A stretch of 64,000 bases of DNA, taken from the NCBI GenBank assembly GCA_030761205.1, contig JAULJL010000038.1:2356001-2420000 (forward strand), read 5' to 3'. This document shows positions 46,221 through 56,759 of this stretch, piece by piece; within the stretch, counting starts at the first letter, position 1, and the number at the start of each line of letters is the position of its first letter. Both the position numbers and the translations under genes were made by a program. This DNA is from Fremontodendron californicum. Taxonomy: Eukaryota > Streptophyta > Magnoliopsida > Malvales > Malvaceae. The notes beneath the pieces are model-generated. The model was not told where the DNA came from, made no database searches, and saw only the letters and a list, made by a program, of their open reading frames with translations.

Positions 46221-46776
46221 CCATGAATATAAAAATATAACCTTCTAAAAACCCTTCAAAATCTTTAACCTTCTAAATCCCTTCAAAATCTTTAAAAAAA
46301 ATTAAAAATATCCATATCAAATATATACCTATATACCTATATCTCACATATATACCTATATCTCACACTCACAGCATCTATATCTCACATATATACCTAT
46401 ATCTCACACTCAGCATCACACCAGAATCCGAATAACACAATTTATTATATATATCAACTTCCTTTTGCAGCAAAAACTCTTTCCATGATCAGATTCTTGA
46501 AACCATGAAATATGTATAGCAAACTATAGTATAGATTGATTAACAGATTGTAAACACAACACAAAACTATGCAGACAACCTTGTCCAACGCTATAATGCT
46601 TATGATATTGTGCAAGCATGCAGCTAACTCTCATAGATTACTTTCATAGATTTAACAAGTTAATTCTATTCTTTTCTGCTCCCCTCTACCTTAAGGAAAA
46701 GTCATATAATTGGCAGCTTTCCTTTAGCCGAGGAAGGAGGGCAACTTTACTTCAATCATATTCAGGTTTGTAAAGC

Positions 46777-48429
46777 TCAGGTTCCTCCATGGCTCATATT
46801 CCAAAAATCAACTTCATGTTCAAGAACACGCAGGAATGTCACTTCAGCTTTTGTGATCACATCATCAGAAGCCTTTTCTAGCTGTCGATCAGCAATTTCT
46901 CTGAGAGAATTACAGTACTGACCAAAACCTTCATTGCCCCATCTTTGGCAAGTTTCTTGAAGTTCTGGTGGCATTTTATTGCCTTCTTCCAAGCAGTGTG
47001 CAAAACTCTCTTGATAGACAGCTTCAATTGCCCAAAATGCTATGATTCCAACAGTATATTCAACTTCCGGGCTTATTAAGCTCTCTAGAAATCTGCAATA
47101 GCATGTAAATCAATGTTTGCTTTAAGAATTTAATCATGAACATGTTTAGGCAGGCTCAAGGCAATGGGGCCATGTCCAATGGTCAAGAAAACAATTTCCA
47201 AGAGCCTATTCAAGATGTCCACATGCATGAAAAGGAGAAAGCTTCAATTTTTCTAGAAATATCCGTATCGGACACATACCCATGTCCGACACTCACACCT
47301 AAGTCCAAGTCCGAGTAACATAAACCCCAAGTAAAGGGAACACTAAAGGTGGCAAAATGAACCCGAACCCGAAAACCCGCCCAAGAAAACCCGAACCCGA
47401 ACCCGCCCAAACCCGATTTGACCAAAAAGTCAAAAACCCGAACCCGAAAAAGCCCGAACCCGAATGGGCCCGAACCCGAATGGACCCGAACCCGAATGGG
47501 CCCGAACCCGAATGGGCCCGAACCCGAATGAGCCCGAACCCGAATGAGCCCGAACCCGAGACCGGCCCGAACCCGAACCCGAATTTAATACTAAAAATAA
47601 AAATAAACAAATTGCAATTATTTTTTTTTACAAAGCAATAACTTTAATTATTAATTTTATTCTATTTTTTTTTAATAATTTAATTAAAATTTAAAATTTA
47701 ATATATTATATATATATATGATGAAATAATAATTTTATCAAAAAGTAAATTATATTTTGTACTTATAAGTTATAACTTTAACGTCTCATATCATGATGAA
47801 TTTACAATCTAAATATTTTAAATTCTTGAAAATTTTAAAGATGTGAAAAAAAAATTTGACAATAATTCAATTAATCTATAAAGGTAAAAAAATTGACAAT
47901 AATTCAATTATTTTGGCCTTTTGGGTTATACTTAGACCTGCTCACGGGCCGGGCCTGGGCAGGATATTTTGTGTTCCGGGCCGGCCCGGCCCGGAACAGT
48001 AATTTTTATTATAATATTATTTTATTTAATTTTAATTATAAAAAAATAAAAAAATTATTTTTTTATTCCAATGAACAGTGTTTCGGGCCTAAACGGGCGG
48101 GCCGGGCCGACCCAGGGCCAGGCCTGGGCAGAGAAAAAAAAAAAAACCTGGGCCGCGGCCCGGCCCGGCCCATAAGCAGCTCTAGTTATACTTATGCGGT
48201 TAGGTTAGGGTGGGTTTAATTGGATTATGGCTTTCATGTGATTTTATTTTAGCGGGTGGATTTAATGGGGTTTTGGATTTTATGGCCTTTTGGTTTTGGG
48301 TATATTTATTATATATTAATAAATAATCATATTAATTATATATTTATTACGTATAATTTAAATATAAATTATATTTTTTAGTACTACTTTATAATTTATA
48401 CTTTATACTGATGAAAAAAATATAAGTAC

Positions 48430-48460
<31 letters not shown>

Positions 48461-51440
48461 CTTGACTATAAGCATAAATTTTTTGCATTTTATAAGTATA
48501 TAAACGAATAGATGAAGGCCAGGATTTATTTTTAAAAGTTTTTTATTTTATAGTGAATATAAATTATAATGTATTTATATTTTGAAATTCGAGCTCATCA
48601 AATCAATTATTTTAAATATCAATATATTAATTTATAATATATCATATTTTTTATAATAAATTATTTGAAAATTTGATTTTATATAAAAAATTAATTTCTT
48701 ATTCTTTTGGTGCTAACAAATATTAATTTTAAAAAATAAATATAATTAAAAATATCATATAATAGCAAAAGTATAAAAATAAAAATAATAATAATAATAA
48801 ATTAATAATTTGTTTTTAGATATAAATATTTAAATTACGTAAAAATGATTACATCTAATATAAAATAAAATAATGTAAAACATACCCGTACCCAGATCGA
48901 ACCCGAACCCAGACCGAACCCGAACCCGAATGGGCCCGAACCCGAATGAGCCCGAACCCGAATAGGCCCGAACCCGAATGAACCCGAACCCGGATGGACC
49001 CGAACCCGAATGAGCCCGAACCCGAATGAGTCCGAACCCGAATGAACCCGAACCCGAATGAACCCGAACCCGAATGAACCCGACCCGAACCCGCCCGAAC
49101 CCGCCCAATTGCCACCTCTAGGGAACACCCAAATGCAAAGAACATATATGTACAGCTCAATGCATATCTATGATTCGACACGGGCATAAGGACGGCAATA
49201 AAATAACTAAAGAAGAGGTTATCTCCTCCCAACTTTCAATTCAATTTCAGTTTCAGACATGCTAAGAACTGAAAAAAGCAGTCACACACAAATGTTCAAT
49301 GACAGAACTAATAAAATGACTAAAACTTAGTATACCTGAAAACAACTGCTGGGACAACCCTTTGATTTAGCATAGCATCTAAAGTGTGACAACCTGATCA
49401 TTTAGAAATTCTGATTTCTTGATGTGCTAAGTGCAGATCTAATGTCTAGGAGGCTTTGAGTTACTATTTTGCAAATATAATAGTAGAGCTACAATACAAG
49501 GCTTGGCTTGAGCTTTTTCGATAAACAAACAAACCAAGCTCATAGTGATTCGTGTTTCATATCAATCTACGCTCAGACACATATTCCATCAATATGAACT
49601 TGATAAATTTGAATGACACAAACTTTGATGTATTTACTTGATAGCTCATTTCAGCTATGTTGCTCCGATTCTACTTTTCTTGAAGTACCCGTGTCCGACG
49701 CATATCCGGACATGGGTATGGGGATATGACACTCCAAGGATCCTCCAAATACATGTAAAAACTTAGAAAAAATTGAACATACCTGTGTCGGACACATACC
49801 CATATCCGACACTCACACCCGAGTCCGAGTAACATAGCATTTCAGCTTGAGCTTGAATTTGATCAGGCCTGATTAGTATGTCAAGCTCATATCAATCCAA
49901 GCTCATGCTTCATCAACCAAGCTTGAATCGGTCTCATATGAAGTTCAACCCTTCTTTCATATTAATCAAGCAAAGCTCCAAAAACAGAGTTATGCTGGGC
50001 TTTGACTTAATACAGGGTTATATTGGAGATTAGGATACCGCATTTCTAAGTATCAACTTCTTCTTAACTTTGAAACTAGTTGAGTAAGCAGTTGGAAATC
50101 GGAAATTAAGAAGAACACTATAAGAAATTTTGCCATCAAATAAGTTTTGAAGCCAAGTAGTTTTAAAGCTTAAATCTGTAATTTTAAGATTCTGTATCTG
50201 AATGCTTTGAACTTGGTTATTGAATTTGAGTTCAAGGGACTAATTAGTTACAAGTAACTTCTGCCAAAGATAATGTTCATTCCATAAATCTTCCAAATCA
50301 ATCATAACAAGCCTCAATATATCTTCAAAGATCTGGAAATATAGTTCTTTAATAGTGACCATCAGTTTGAGGAAGAAATAAAGTACTGGATTCAATCAAG
50401 AAACCCTTTCTACTAGAGATGACCCCAAAGATGAACAATCAAACACTATAACCATCAGATTAACAATCACTATGACTCTGTGCAAGGGTAGCAAGGATAA
50501 GAAGTTGACACCTAGCAATGTTGCTCCGACCCTTCATTTTTCATAAAATACCTATGTCGACACATATTTGTACACGGATATGAAGATAAGGTCTTTCAAA
50601 TAGATAAAAAAAAACTTTAAAAAAGTTGAACATATTCATGTCGAATATGTACTCATATCGGACATTCACGCTCGATAAGCTGTGGTAATCGCCCACATTC
50701 ACGAATAAAATGCAAAAACTTGGGCTAAATTGTAGTATAGACCTCCTAAATATTGGTATCTTTACTTTAGCTTCTCAAACAAAGACACGAAATTGTCACA
50801 TAAATACAAATTTCCATGCTCCTCAGGCACTAAAATGAAAAATTTTCAAGGCAATCACAACAATAAGGATAATCAAAAGCAAAAACTCTTAGTAAATACC
50901 ATATATATAAAGATTTTACCGGCAGTATTCTTGATTTGCTTTCTGAGGAACAATATTTGATAGCTGAACACCCCACTTGGAAGCTTCTTTCTTGAACCAT
51001 GAAATCTCATCATTTAAAGCAGCCATACCTCCTAATATCAATTCTATATCATTATTACTATCATCTGATCCTTTCCAAGCTTTAGTCAACACACTTGCTA
51101 CAAACGGCACAAAAGCTCTAACGAATATGTAATCCTGCCCCTGAATTTATATGAATTCAAAGACAATCAAAATTTTCATCTAAAGAACCAACCTTTTTCT
51201 AGAGCTAGCATGTATTTTTTGCATACATGGTCAGAAATTGGTCCAAAAAGATTATATTTGACTAAAAAAAAAATAGCAAGAATTTAAGAATCAGAAAATA
51301 CCTACCAGCCATGTTTTGAAAGAGGGAAGATGAATGTTCCCATCTCGAATGCCGCGGATAAAAGGGTGTCTAATGGCTCCAACGTACAACAAACGGTGCT
51401 TCCTCAGCCATGTTTCAGTCATGGTGATCTTTTCCTCCAT
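46777..51440 (-). CDS. TENA_E: TENA_E-type thiamin-salvage hydrolase (TenA/heme-oxygenase-like fold), three exons
   Basis: Coding complement(join(46777..47092, 50920..51140, 51306..51440)), 223 residues, all GT-AG and in frame. Exon 1 starts MEEKITMTETWLRKH and ends FKTWL; exon 2 runs GQDYIFVRAFVPFVASV to ANQEYC; exon 3 holds FLESLISPEVEYTVG, FWAIEAVYQESFAHCLEEGN and the end DFWNMSHGGT. This is the all-helical TENA_E family, which recovers the thiamin pyrimidine by hydrolysing formylamino- and amino-pyrimidine breakdown products. The upstream in-frame ATG (51440) was chosen over 51422 because it gives the usual acidic start. Intron 2 is 3.8 kb and holds a nested 1.78 kb hAT-type element and two MITEs. 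Exons are intact, so the gene is probably functional if the intron is spliced. Confidence 0.88.
47236..47318. mobile_element. partial CTATGTTGCTC-family MITE in TENA_E intron 2
   Basis: Contains 'tatcggacacatacccatg', 'ccgacactcacacc' and the end 'gagtaacata'. The left half is missing. The 1.78 kb hAT-type element begins 26 bp further on. Confidence 0.55.
47357..47585. repeat. left subterminal minisatellite (CCCGAACCCGAATG-type)
   Basis: About a dozen 6-18 bp units alternating CCCGAA with 'tgggc'/'tgagc'/'tggac' spacers. The same motif and the same strand as 48888-49105. Confidence 0.85.
47933..48184. mobile_element. hAT-type MITE nested in the 1.78 kb element
   Basis: The left end is TAGACCTGCTCACGGGCC; the right end read inward is TAGAGCTGCTTATGGGCC. 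The perfect 8-bp target duplication GTTATACT is at 47925-47932 and 48185-48192. 252 bp. This is the best-preserved member of the family also seen at 22346 and 34985. Confidence 0.85.
48888..49105. repeat. right subterminal minisatellite (CCCGAACCCGAATG-type)
   Basis: About twelve CCCGAACCCGAATG-like units, counterpart of 47357-47585. (TA)n lies upstream at 48433-48460. Confidence 0.85.
49655..49837. mobile_element. CTATGTTGCTC-family MITE in TENA_E intron 2
   Basis: CTATGTTGCTCCGATTC to CCGAGTAACATAG, with perfect 8-bp duplication CATTTCAG (49647-49654 and 49838-49845). 183 bp; the reference copy for the family here. Confidence 0.9.
50516..50681. mobile_element. CTATGTTGCTC-family MITE, right end degraded
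   Basis: Starts CAATGTTGCTCCGACCC with the family core. The right end reads 'cacgctcgataagctg', too diverged to define a duplication. In TENA_E intron 2. Confidence 0.65.
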
Positions 51441-51699
51441 TTTTTGCCACTACTTTGAGTTCTGGAATCAGTTTCCAGTTTCTAAGTATACTAAACAGTT
51501 TCTTCTTGAACTGTGTTTCAGTATATGCCTGCTTCTCTCGTTGTCCCCCACAAGTGTCAAACATGCAAGTCAAAGGTTTTTGCACGTGTCAACCTTGAGA
51601 TGCACGTGTAAGCAATCTGGATTCGGTGCTTTGCCCTGCTGGCCTCCTGGGGTTGTGGTGCTGTGGATTGCAGACACATTTGCTTTTGGTGATTCGATG

Positions 51700-52138
51700 A
51701 CCGGTCCAGGCAAAGCCTAGTTTATTGGGCCTCTTCTTTGGGAAATAGCTTGGGCTCTCTAGCCAGGCCCTGAACTTAACAAAAAGTGGCTTTAAAGAAA
51801 GGATGTTGCTAAGGACCGGTCCAGGCAAAGACTCGAGTAATACGTCACTTGACTTTAGGATGACAGCGGGTCGGATATCAATTTTTTTTTGTAATATTTG
51901 AATCCGTAAAATTGCTTTAAATTTCGAATCCGTATATTATCCGTATTAAATCAGAGTATTATTATCCGAATCCGAATTAAATAATATTATCCTCTAAATA
52001 TCCAAATTCGTTAAATATTTGAATTTAATAAAAAAAATCAAATATAAATTAATTTTAAATTCAAATAAAAATAAAAATAGAAATAGAAAATGCTTTGAAA
52101 TTTGTTGATGCAAGAATTACCTAAAAAATGCTTTGAAA
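51700..52138. other. intergenic upstream of TENA_E, with transposon-like end
   Basis: A 'gaccggtccaggcaaag' motif occurs twice (about 51699 and 51814). 'taggatgacagcgggtcgg' near 51856 resembles the left end of a plant hAT MITE. Then AT-rich 'atccgaatccg' sequence. No gene. Confidence 0.4.
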
Positions 52139-52140
52139 TT

Positions 52141-52552
52141 TGTTGATGCAAGAATTGTTGGATTGCGCTTGCTATGAGATATTGTCCGTTTTGGAGATTT
52201 AAAGACCGTCCTCATGATTTTGTCATTTGAGAAAAAGATGCCTCATAGGGAAAGGGTTGTCCTTACTATATAAAGCCACAATCCAATTCTTAACTAATCA
52301 ATATGGGATCGTTTTCCCCCTCAACACTAGTCCTTAGTCAAGAGTGTGGACTGTGTTTTTGTCAAAAGCTGGTACGGATCCAAAACGGATTTTTACAGAC
52401 GGCGTCATTGTTGATGCAAAAATTGTTGGATTACGCCCGAGAAAAGCGCATCATAAAAAAAGGGTGCCTAAAAAAAAAGTTGCTCTTTTTATATAAGATC
52501 ATAGTCCGATCCTTGATTAGTCGATGCAAGATCTTTTTCTTCCTCAAAAAAA
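52141..52552. mobile_element. miniature LTR element or LTR pair relic
   Basis: Direct repeats at 52141-52326 (TGTTGATGCA...CTCAACA, 186 bp) and 52409-about 52552 (diverged) flank an 82-bp core. The first repeat has 'ctatataaagcc' (TATA-like). On the minus strand the core starts ATGACGCCGTCTG, similar to a PBS. No target duplication found. Confidence 0.45.
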
Positions 52553-52559
52553 TTCACTG

Positions 52560-52872
52560 CTTCAATCCTTTAAACTATGAAAACATAATGCAAGAGTTAG
52601 CCATTGATGAGCAAATGTTGTTGCTGAGGAATCCTATGTGCAAACAATGAGACTCAAAAGATGGCGAGATCAACAACAGGAGGCGTTTAATGAAAGGAAA
52701 TGATGGTATGAATCTTTCCAGAAATTTGATTTAGGATATATAGGCAGTTATACATGGAGTAATTCTGCTAGGAATCTTTAGCCGGCAATAATACATGGAG
52801 TAAATTAACATAAAGAATGTTTTCACTTGAAAATGGATACAAAGAGCTGGCAATGCAAATTTCATGAAAGGA

Positions 52873-52945
<73 letters not shown>

Positions 52946-53085
52946 CCAAACTCGAGAAGCGTCTACTTCCTCTGTTTGCTCATTCATTATAGGCAAATGT
53001 TTTTTTTTTTTTTGGGACTTCTCCTGTATAAATGTATGATTAATTTCTTCATTCACCCCTTTATAAAATTTTGAAATGAATAGCA
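52560..53085. other. intergenic with long (AT)n microsatellite
   Basis: (AT)33 at 52875-52940. The ORFs around it are microsatellite translations. Otherwise nothing recognised. Confidence 0.6.
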
Positions 53086-53087
53086 TC

Positions 53088-53229
53088 TTATGTTATCAGA
53101 TTAGGAGTGAGTGTCGGATACGAATATGCGTCCGACACGGATATATTCAATTTTTTTTTATATATATTTTTTCATATATTTGAAGGATCATATTTCATAC
53201 TTATATCCGAATATGTGTTGGAAACATAG
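53088..53229. mobile_element. CTATGTTGCTC-family MITE, short
   Basis: TTATGTTATCAGA to GGAAACATAG; flanks ATAGCATC and ATGGCATC (7 of 8). 142 bp. Confidence 0.7.
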
Positions 53230-53239
53230 ATGGCATCTG

Positions 53240-53610
53240 CTCTAAAATGGGTGACAAAATCTGCTATTTCAATGATTAAAATAATTAGTGGTTACTTCTC
53301 TTGGATGAAAAACTGATTCAAAATCAAAGAAATTGGCATAAAGAATCAGCAAATTAGTTTCTCTGAGAGCAATTATACGAGAAATTTAGGTTGTCTTGCA
53401 TGTTTGGACATGTTTTGGCATACATGCTGGTGCAATCAAATAGAGCAAAGTAGAAAAAGTGTGCCTCAGAGACCACAATCAAACATGCATGGAGGTTTCC
53501 TAGCACTCTTATAAGAAATTCCAAGTAATTGGGCTGCTTTATCATACAAAGCAGAGGTGGATATAAGAAGCAAGTTTCCCAAGTGGAAAAGGAAACCTCA
53601 GGGCATTGGC
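53240..53610. other. intergenic
   Basis: No gene or repeat recognised; the ORF 53354-53638 (minus) has no domain and runs into a MITE. Confidence 0.4.
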
Positions 53611-53616
53611 AAATGG

Positions 53617-53789
53617 CAATATTATCCGAACTCTTCATTTTTTTTAAGTATCCGTGTCCGACATATATTCAGACATGAATATGAAAGTATAATCCTCCAA
53701 ATATATAAAAAAAAATTAAAAAAATTTCGTCATACCAGTATCGGATACATACCCGTATCCGATATTTACTCTCAAGTCCGGTAACGTAG
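53617..53789. mobile_element. CTATGTTGCTC-family MITE, diverged
   Basis: Starts CAATATTATCCGAACTC and ends GTCCGGTAACGTAG with the family core. No target duplication detected. Confidence 0.6.
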
Positions 53790-54103
53790 TTGGCTAGGCT
53801 GGAAATTCAAGGGAAGCATTCATATGTTTTTGGGTACATTAAGGGGCATTCATATTGACACATTAAAGCCTGCAATAGGATTGGCCATTGCCGTTCACTC
53901 CAAGATCTGATATATATTTATACTCCATTAATTTCATGATTGTGTTCAGAACTTCAGATAGACAGTGTTTGCTATTACTATAAGCACTATGAAATTTGAA
54001 ACAGTACTAGCTTAGAGCTAATGTTTCCACCTATGTCAAATACTGCAAACTTTCAAACAAAAACAAAAAAATAAAAATAAAGATAACAAATCACAACTCA
54101 AAG

Positions 54104-54287
54104 CTGTGTTATTCCGACTCTTCATTTTTTTTGAAAAATCCGTGTTCGATGCATATTCGAATATGAGTATGAGGATATAATCCCCAAAGACCCTCAAAAT
54201 GCATGGAAAAATTTGGAATAAATCAAACATACCCGTATCGGACACATAATCGTGTCCGACACTCTTACCCGAATCCTAGTAACACAG
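54104..54287. mobile_element. CTATGTTGCTC-family MITE
   Basis: CTGTGTTATTCCGACTC to CCTAGTAACACAG; flanks ACTCAAAG and ACTCAGAG (7 of 8). 184 bp. Confidence 0.8.
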
Positions 54288-54468
54288 ACTCAGAGCAACC
54301 TATAAACTCTATCTTCACAAGGGGAAAAAAAAGGCGAAAAATAAGTTCTCTTAAGCAAGACCAGGAAATAAACTACCATCACATTCACTGTTGATGATCA
54401 TCTCCTGGACTTTCACAATTGAACAGTTGAATGGAAGCACCAAGCCTAGAGAATGGTAATATTAAGAC

Positions 54469-54635
54469 CTATGTTGTTCCGATTCTTCATTTTTCTTGAA
54501 GTATTCATGTCCGACGCATATCCGAACATGGGTGCGGGGATATAATCCTTTAAGGACTCTCCAAATACATGAAAATCTTAGAAAATATTGAACATATCCA
54601 TGTCCAACACTCACACCCGAATCCGAATAACATAG
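54469..54635. mobile_element. CTATGTTGCTC-family MITE next to GRAS stop codon
   Basis: CTATGTTGTTCCGATTC to CCGAATAACATAG; flanks ATTAAGAC and GTTAAGAC (7 of 8). Ends 23 bp from the GRAS stop codon, so it probably supplies part of that gene's 3' UTR. Confidence 0.85.
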
Positions 54636-54657
54636 GTTAAGACATTAAATCCACAGT

Positions 54658-56427
54658 TTAAAGAAACTTCCAAACCGAAATAGAATGCATCGGTGTTCCC
54701 TTCCATCCAACAAGTAGGCATTTCCCATTCATATCAAGTGTAAAAGAACTCCCACAATCAAAAGTTTTGAGAATAAGGCATGCTTGGTACATAGATGACA
54801 TGCTTAATTCTGCCTCTTCCATCCCATACCGAACAAAAAATGCCCTCCAAACATCGAACTTCACATTTCGTACCTTCCTTTCCTCGCCTTCAGCAGCTAA
54901 CATGTTCTTAATTCCCTCACCAAAATACATCGATTCGACGATCTCTCTATCTTTACAATTCTGTTTCATGCAAGTTGCAACGCAATCAAAATATGCGCTG
55001 AAGAAGAAAAGTGATTCGATGAAACGGTTCACAAAGATTGGTGAGTTATGGTTGGCTTCAATTTCAGATACAACCATCAAACAAGGGTTAATGGCTCTGA
55101 TCACTCTCATTATATTTTCAAGCCGGTTTGGTTTTACAAGCATGGTCCTAAAAGTTGTCGCAGCATAGACAGCAACTGTTTCTTCAGCATCAAGTTCAAA
55201 CAGATCTTGTCTGAGATCTAACATGTCTGAAACCATAACAATCTTAAAAGCAAAAGGTAAACCCAAGGTTTGTGCAAAACTTAACAGCCTTTTACCTGTT
55301 CCTTCAATTAAATGCTTCCTATCAGTTGCAACAGAAGTTACTTTCAGGAGCTCAATTGGGCAACCATATCGAGTTGTTGCAAGAGCTTGCATTAAGACTG
55401 TCCATTGAACCCCATTTCTGATTGCAAAATCAATTATGTGAATCCTTTTTGCCTCAGCAACATTTTCAACAATGGCTTGAATCCCAGCAAATTGTGTAAT
55501 CTGGGAAAAAGGTAATTCTCCATGACATGCTAATATAGTTGGATTAAGCTTCATCATTGCCTCATCAAAGTTAAAAAGTGGTCGTTTCCTTCTTAAACAA
55601 CCCTTTAATGAAGCTCTTCCTGTCTCTCTTTCAATCTTCTCTCGAAGAGCTTCAGAGAAATAATGAACCACTCGCTGAACTGGATTTCTGATTTTCGATG
55701 ACATGAAATCACATTGTTTCAGCAATCTGCTTCCTCGCTCATATTGTTGATAACCTATTTTCTCTGCAGCAGCTAGAAGGAGAACGGCAAGCTCCACATC
55801 TCTTGTTTCCTTATCAGAAATTCCCGAGAAAGAAAGATTAAAAGGATAATCAAGCATGGAGGATGACTGGATAAACATTTCTCCTGCAACTCTCATGACT
55901 TCTTCAGTTGACAATGTTTTCTCATCGACTTCTTCCTCGATTCTTCTTTCCCCATGCAATCGTTTGAATCCATTGCCATAGTTGTTTAGCAGCCCAAGTG
56001 AGGATAAGGAAAATGGGTACTGTTTTTCCTTCTTCGTCGTCTCAGCAACATCTTGATTAATCCCAACAGGGATCTGAGTCTGACCAAGCTTTGTAATTTC
56101 CTCCAGACATGTTTGAATTGCTGGAGATTCAGCATTGAAACTTACTCCATCAAGTAGACTATAATCTGTAAATGGCTGTTGTTTTTGTTGCTGTTCTTGT
56201 GGGCGATACTTGGAGAAACTGAATTCTTCCTCCGGTGAGTCATCTCGATAGAATAATCCATAATCTGAAGACAAGGAATTTGCACCATAAAAACTACTTT
56301 GCTTCCCTTTACTACCTCCCTCAAAACTCTCAAAATCTTCATTAGAAGAACTAATTAGCTTAGCTGGAACTCCACCATTGTTGAGGTCATCGAGAGAGAA
56401 CACAGCATTCGACATGCTAGACAGCAA
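54658..56427 (-). CDS. GRAS-family transcriptional regulator
   Basis: Single-exon 589-residue ORF, normal for GRAS genes. The N-terminal ~200 residues are acidic/Gln-rich and variable (QQQKQQ at about 80-84). The GRAS domain follows: LHRI from about 211 (VELAVLLLAAAEKIGYQQYE), a VHIID-type motif as IHIIDF (329-334), LHRII around 375-410, the PFYRE region about 430-500, and SAW at 520-589 with GWKGTPMHSISVW near the end. There is no DELLA or TVHYNP motif at the N-terminus, so it should not respond to gibberellin as a true DELLA. The LHRI style resembles the DELLA-like/arbuscular-symbiosis-type GRAS groups, but I would not assign a subfamily. A nuclear co-regulator is expected. Starts MLSSMSNAVF; an internal Met at residue 5 is an alternative. 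Confidence 0.9.
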   Translation of the reverse strand: MLSSMSNAVFSLDDLNNGGVPAKLISSSNEDFESFEGGSKGKQSSFYGANSLSSDYGLFYRDDSPEEEFSFSKYRPQEQQQKQQPFTDYSLLDGVSFNAESPAIQTCLEEITKLGQTQIPVGINQDVAETTKKEKQYPFSLSSLGLLNNYGNGFKRLHGERRIEEEVDEKTLSTEEVMRVAGEMFIQSSSMLDYPFNLSFSGISDKETRDVELAVLLLAAAEKIGYQQYERGSRLLKQCDFMSSKIRNPVQRVVHYFSEALREKIERETGRASLKGCLRRKRPLFNFDEAMMKLNPTILACHGELPFSQITQFAGIQAIVENVAEAKRIHIIDFAIRNGVQWTVLMQALATTRYGCPIELLKVTSVATDRKHLIEGTGKRLLSFAQTLGLPFAFKIVMVSDMLDLRQDLFELDAEETVAVYAATTFRTMLVKPNRLENIMRVIRAINPCLMVVSEIEANHNSPIFVNRFIESLFFFSAYFDCVATCMKQNCKDREIVESMYFGEGIKNMLAAEGEERKVRNVKFDVWRAFFVRYGMEEAELSMSSMYQACLILKTFDCGSSFTLDMNGKCLLVGWKGTPMHSISVWKFL

Positions 56428-56575
56428 GGAAACTAATTAACAGATCAATATGTGCTTAGTCAGTGCTTACTAAAGGAAACTATTCTACTAAGCAACCAAC
56501 TTCAGCAATTTCTATGCTTTGAAACAAGAAGATGAATGCCTTTGAAACAGTCTTACATCTAGAGTTGTATGAGAT

Positions 56576-56750
56576 TAGGGATTTAAATAGCGGTCGCAAC
56601 GCGACTCTACGGCTGTTATATCGCGGTTTCGGCTTTTTTTGCCACCGATATTCTCGATCGATATTTACCTGCGATAGCATTCATTACGTCTACATCGCGA
56701 TAAACACGACGTGATCAAAAACGCATCCGTGACCGCAATTTAAATCTCTG
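56576..56750. mobile_element. hAT-like MITE upstream of GRAS gene
   Basis: The left end is TAGGGATTTAAATAGCGGTC; the right end read inward is CAGAGATTTAAATTGCGGTC. 175 bp, GC-rich palindromic interior. No clear 8-bp duplication. Lies about 150 bp upstream of the GRAS start codon. Confidence 0.6.
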
Positions 56751-56759
56751 ATGGCGACC

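Larger units (their letters stand above)
47344..49120. mobile_element. 1.78 kb non-autonomous hAT-type element in TENA_E intron 2
   Basis: The left end is TAAAGGTGGCAAAATG; the right end read inward is TAGAGGTGGCAATTGG. Both flanks are GGGAACAC (47336-47343 and 49121-49128), a perfect 8-bp target duplication. Each end carries a minisatellite of 'cccgaacccgaatg' (47357-47585 and 48888-49105). The AT-rich middle has no transposase ORF and contains a nested MITE at 47933-48184. ORFs reported across the minisatellites are repeat artefacts. Confidence 0.85.

Noticed and set aside
47893..48219. 108-aa plus-strand ORF
   Set aside because: Crosses the nested 252-bp MITE and both target duplications; chance ORF.
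47299..49232. Several Gly/Ser/Phe/Arg- or Pro-rich ORFs
   Set aside because: Products of the CCCGAA minisatellites in the hAT-type element.
51334..51720. 128-aa plus-strand ORF
   Set aside because: Antisense to exon 1 of the TENA_E gene and its promoter; no domain.
52731..53086. YIYIYIY-type ORFs on both strands
   Set aside because: Pure translation of (AT)n.
54767..55168. 133-aa plus-strand ORF
   Set aside because: Antisense shadow of the GRAS coding region.
54658..56427. True DELLA protein
   Set aside because: The GRAS domain is clear, but no DELLA or TVHYNP motif is present in the N-terminal part.
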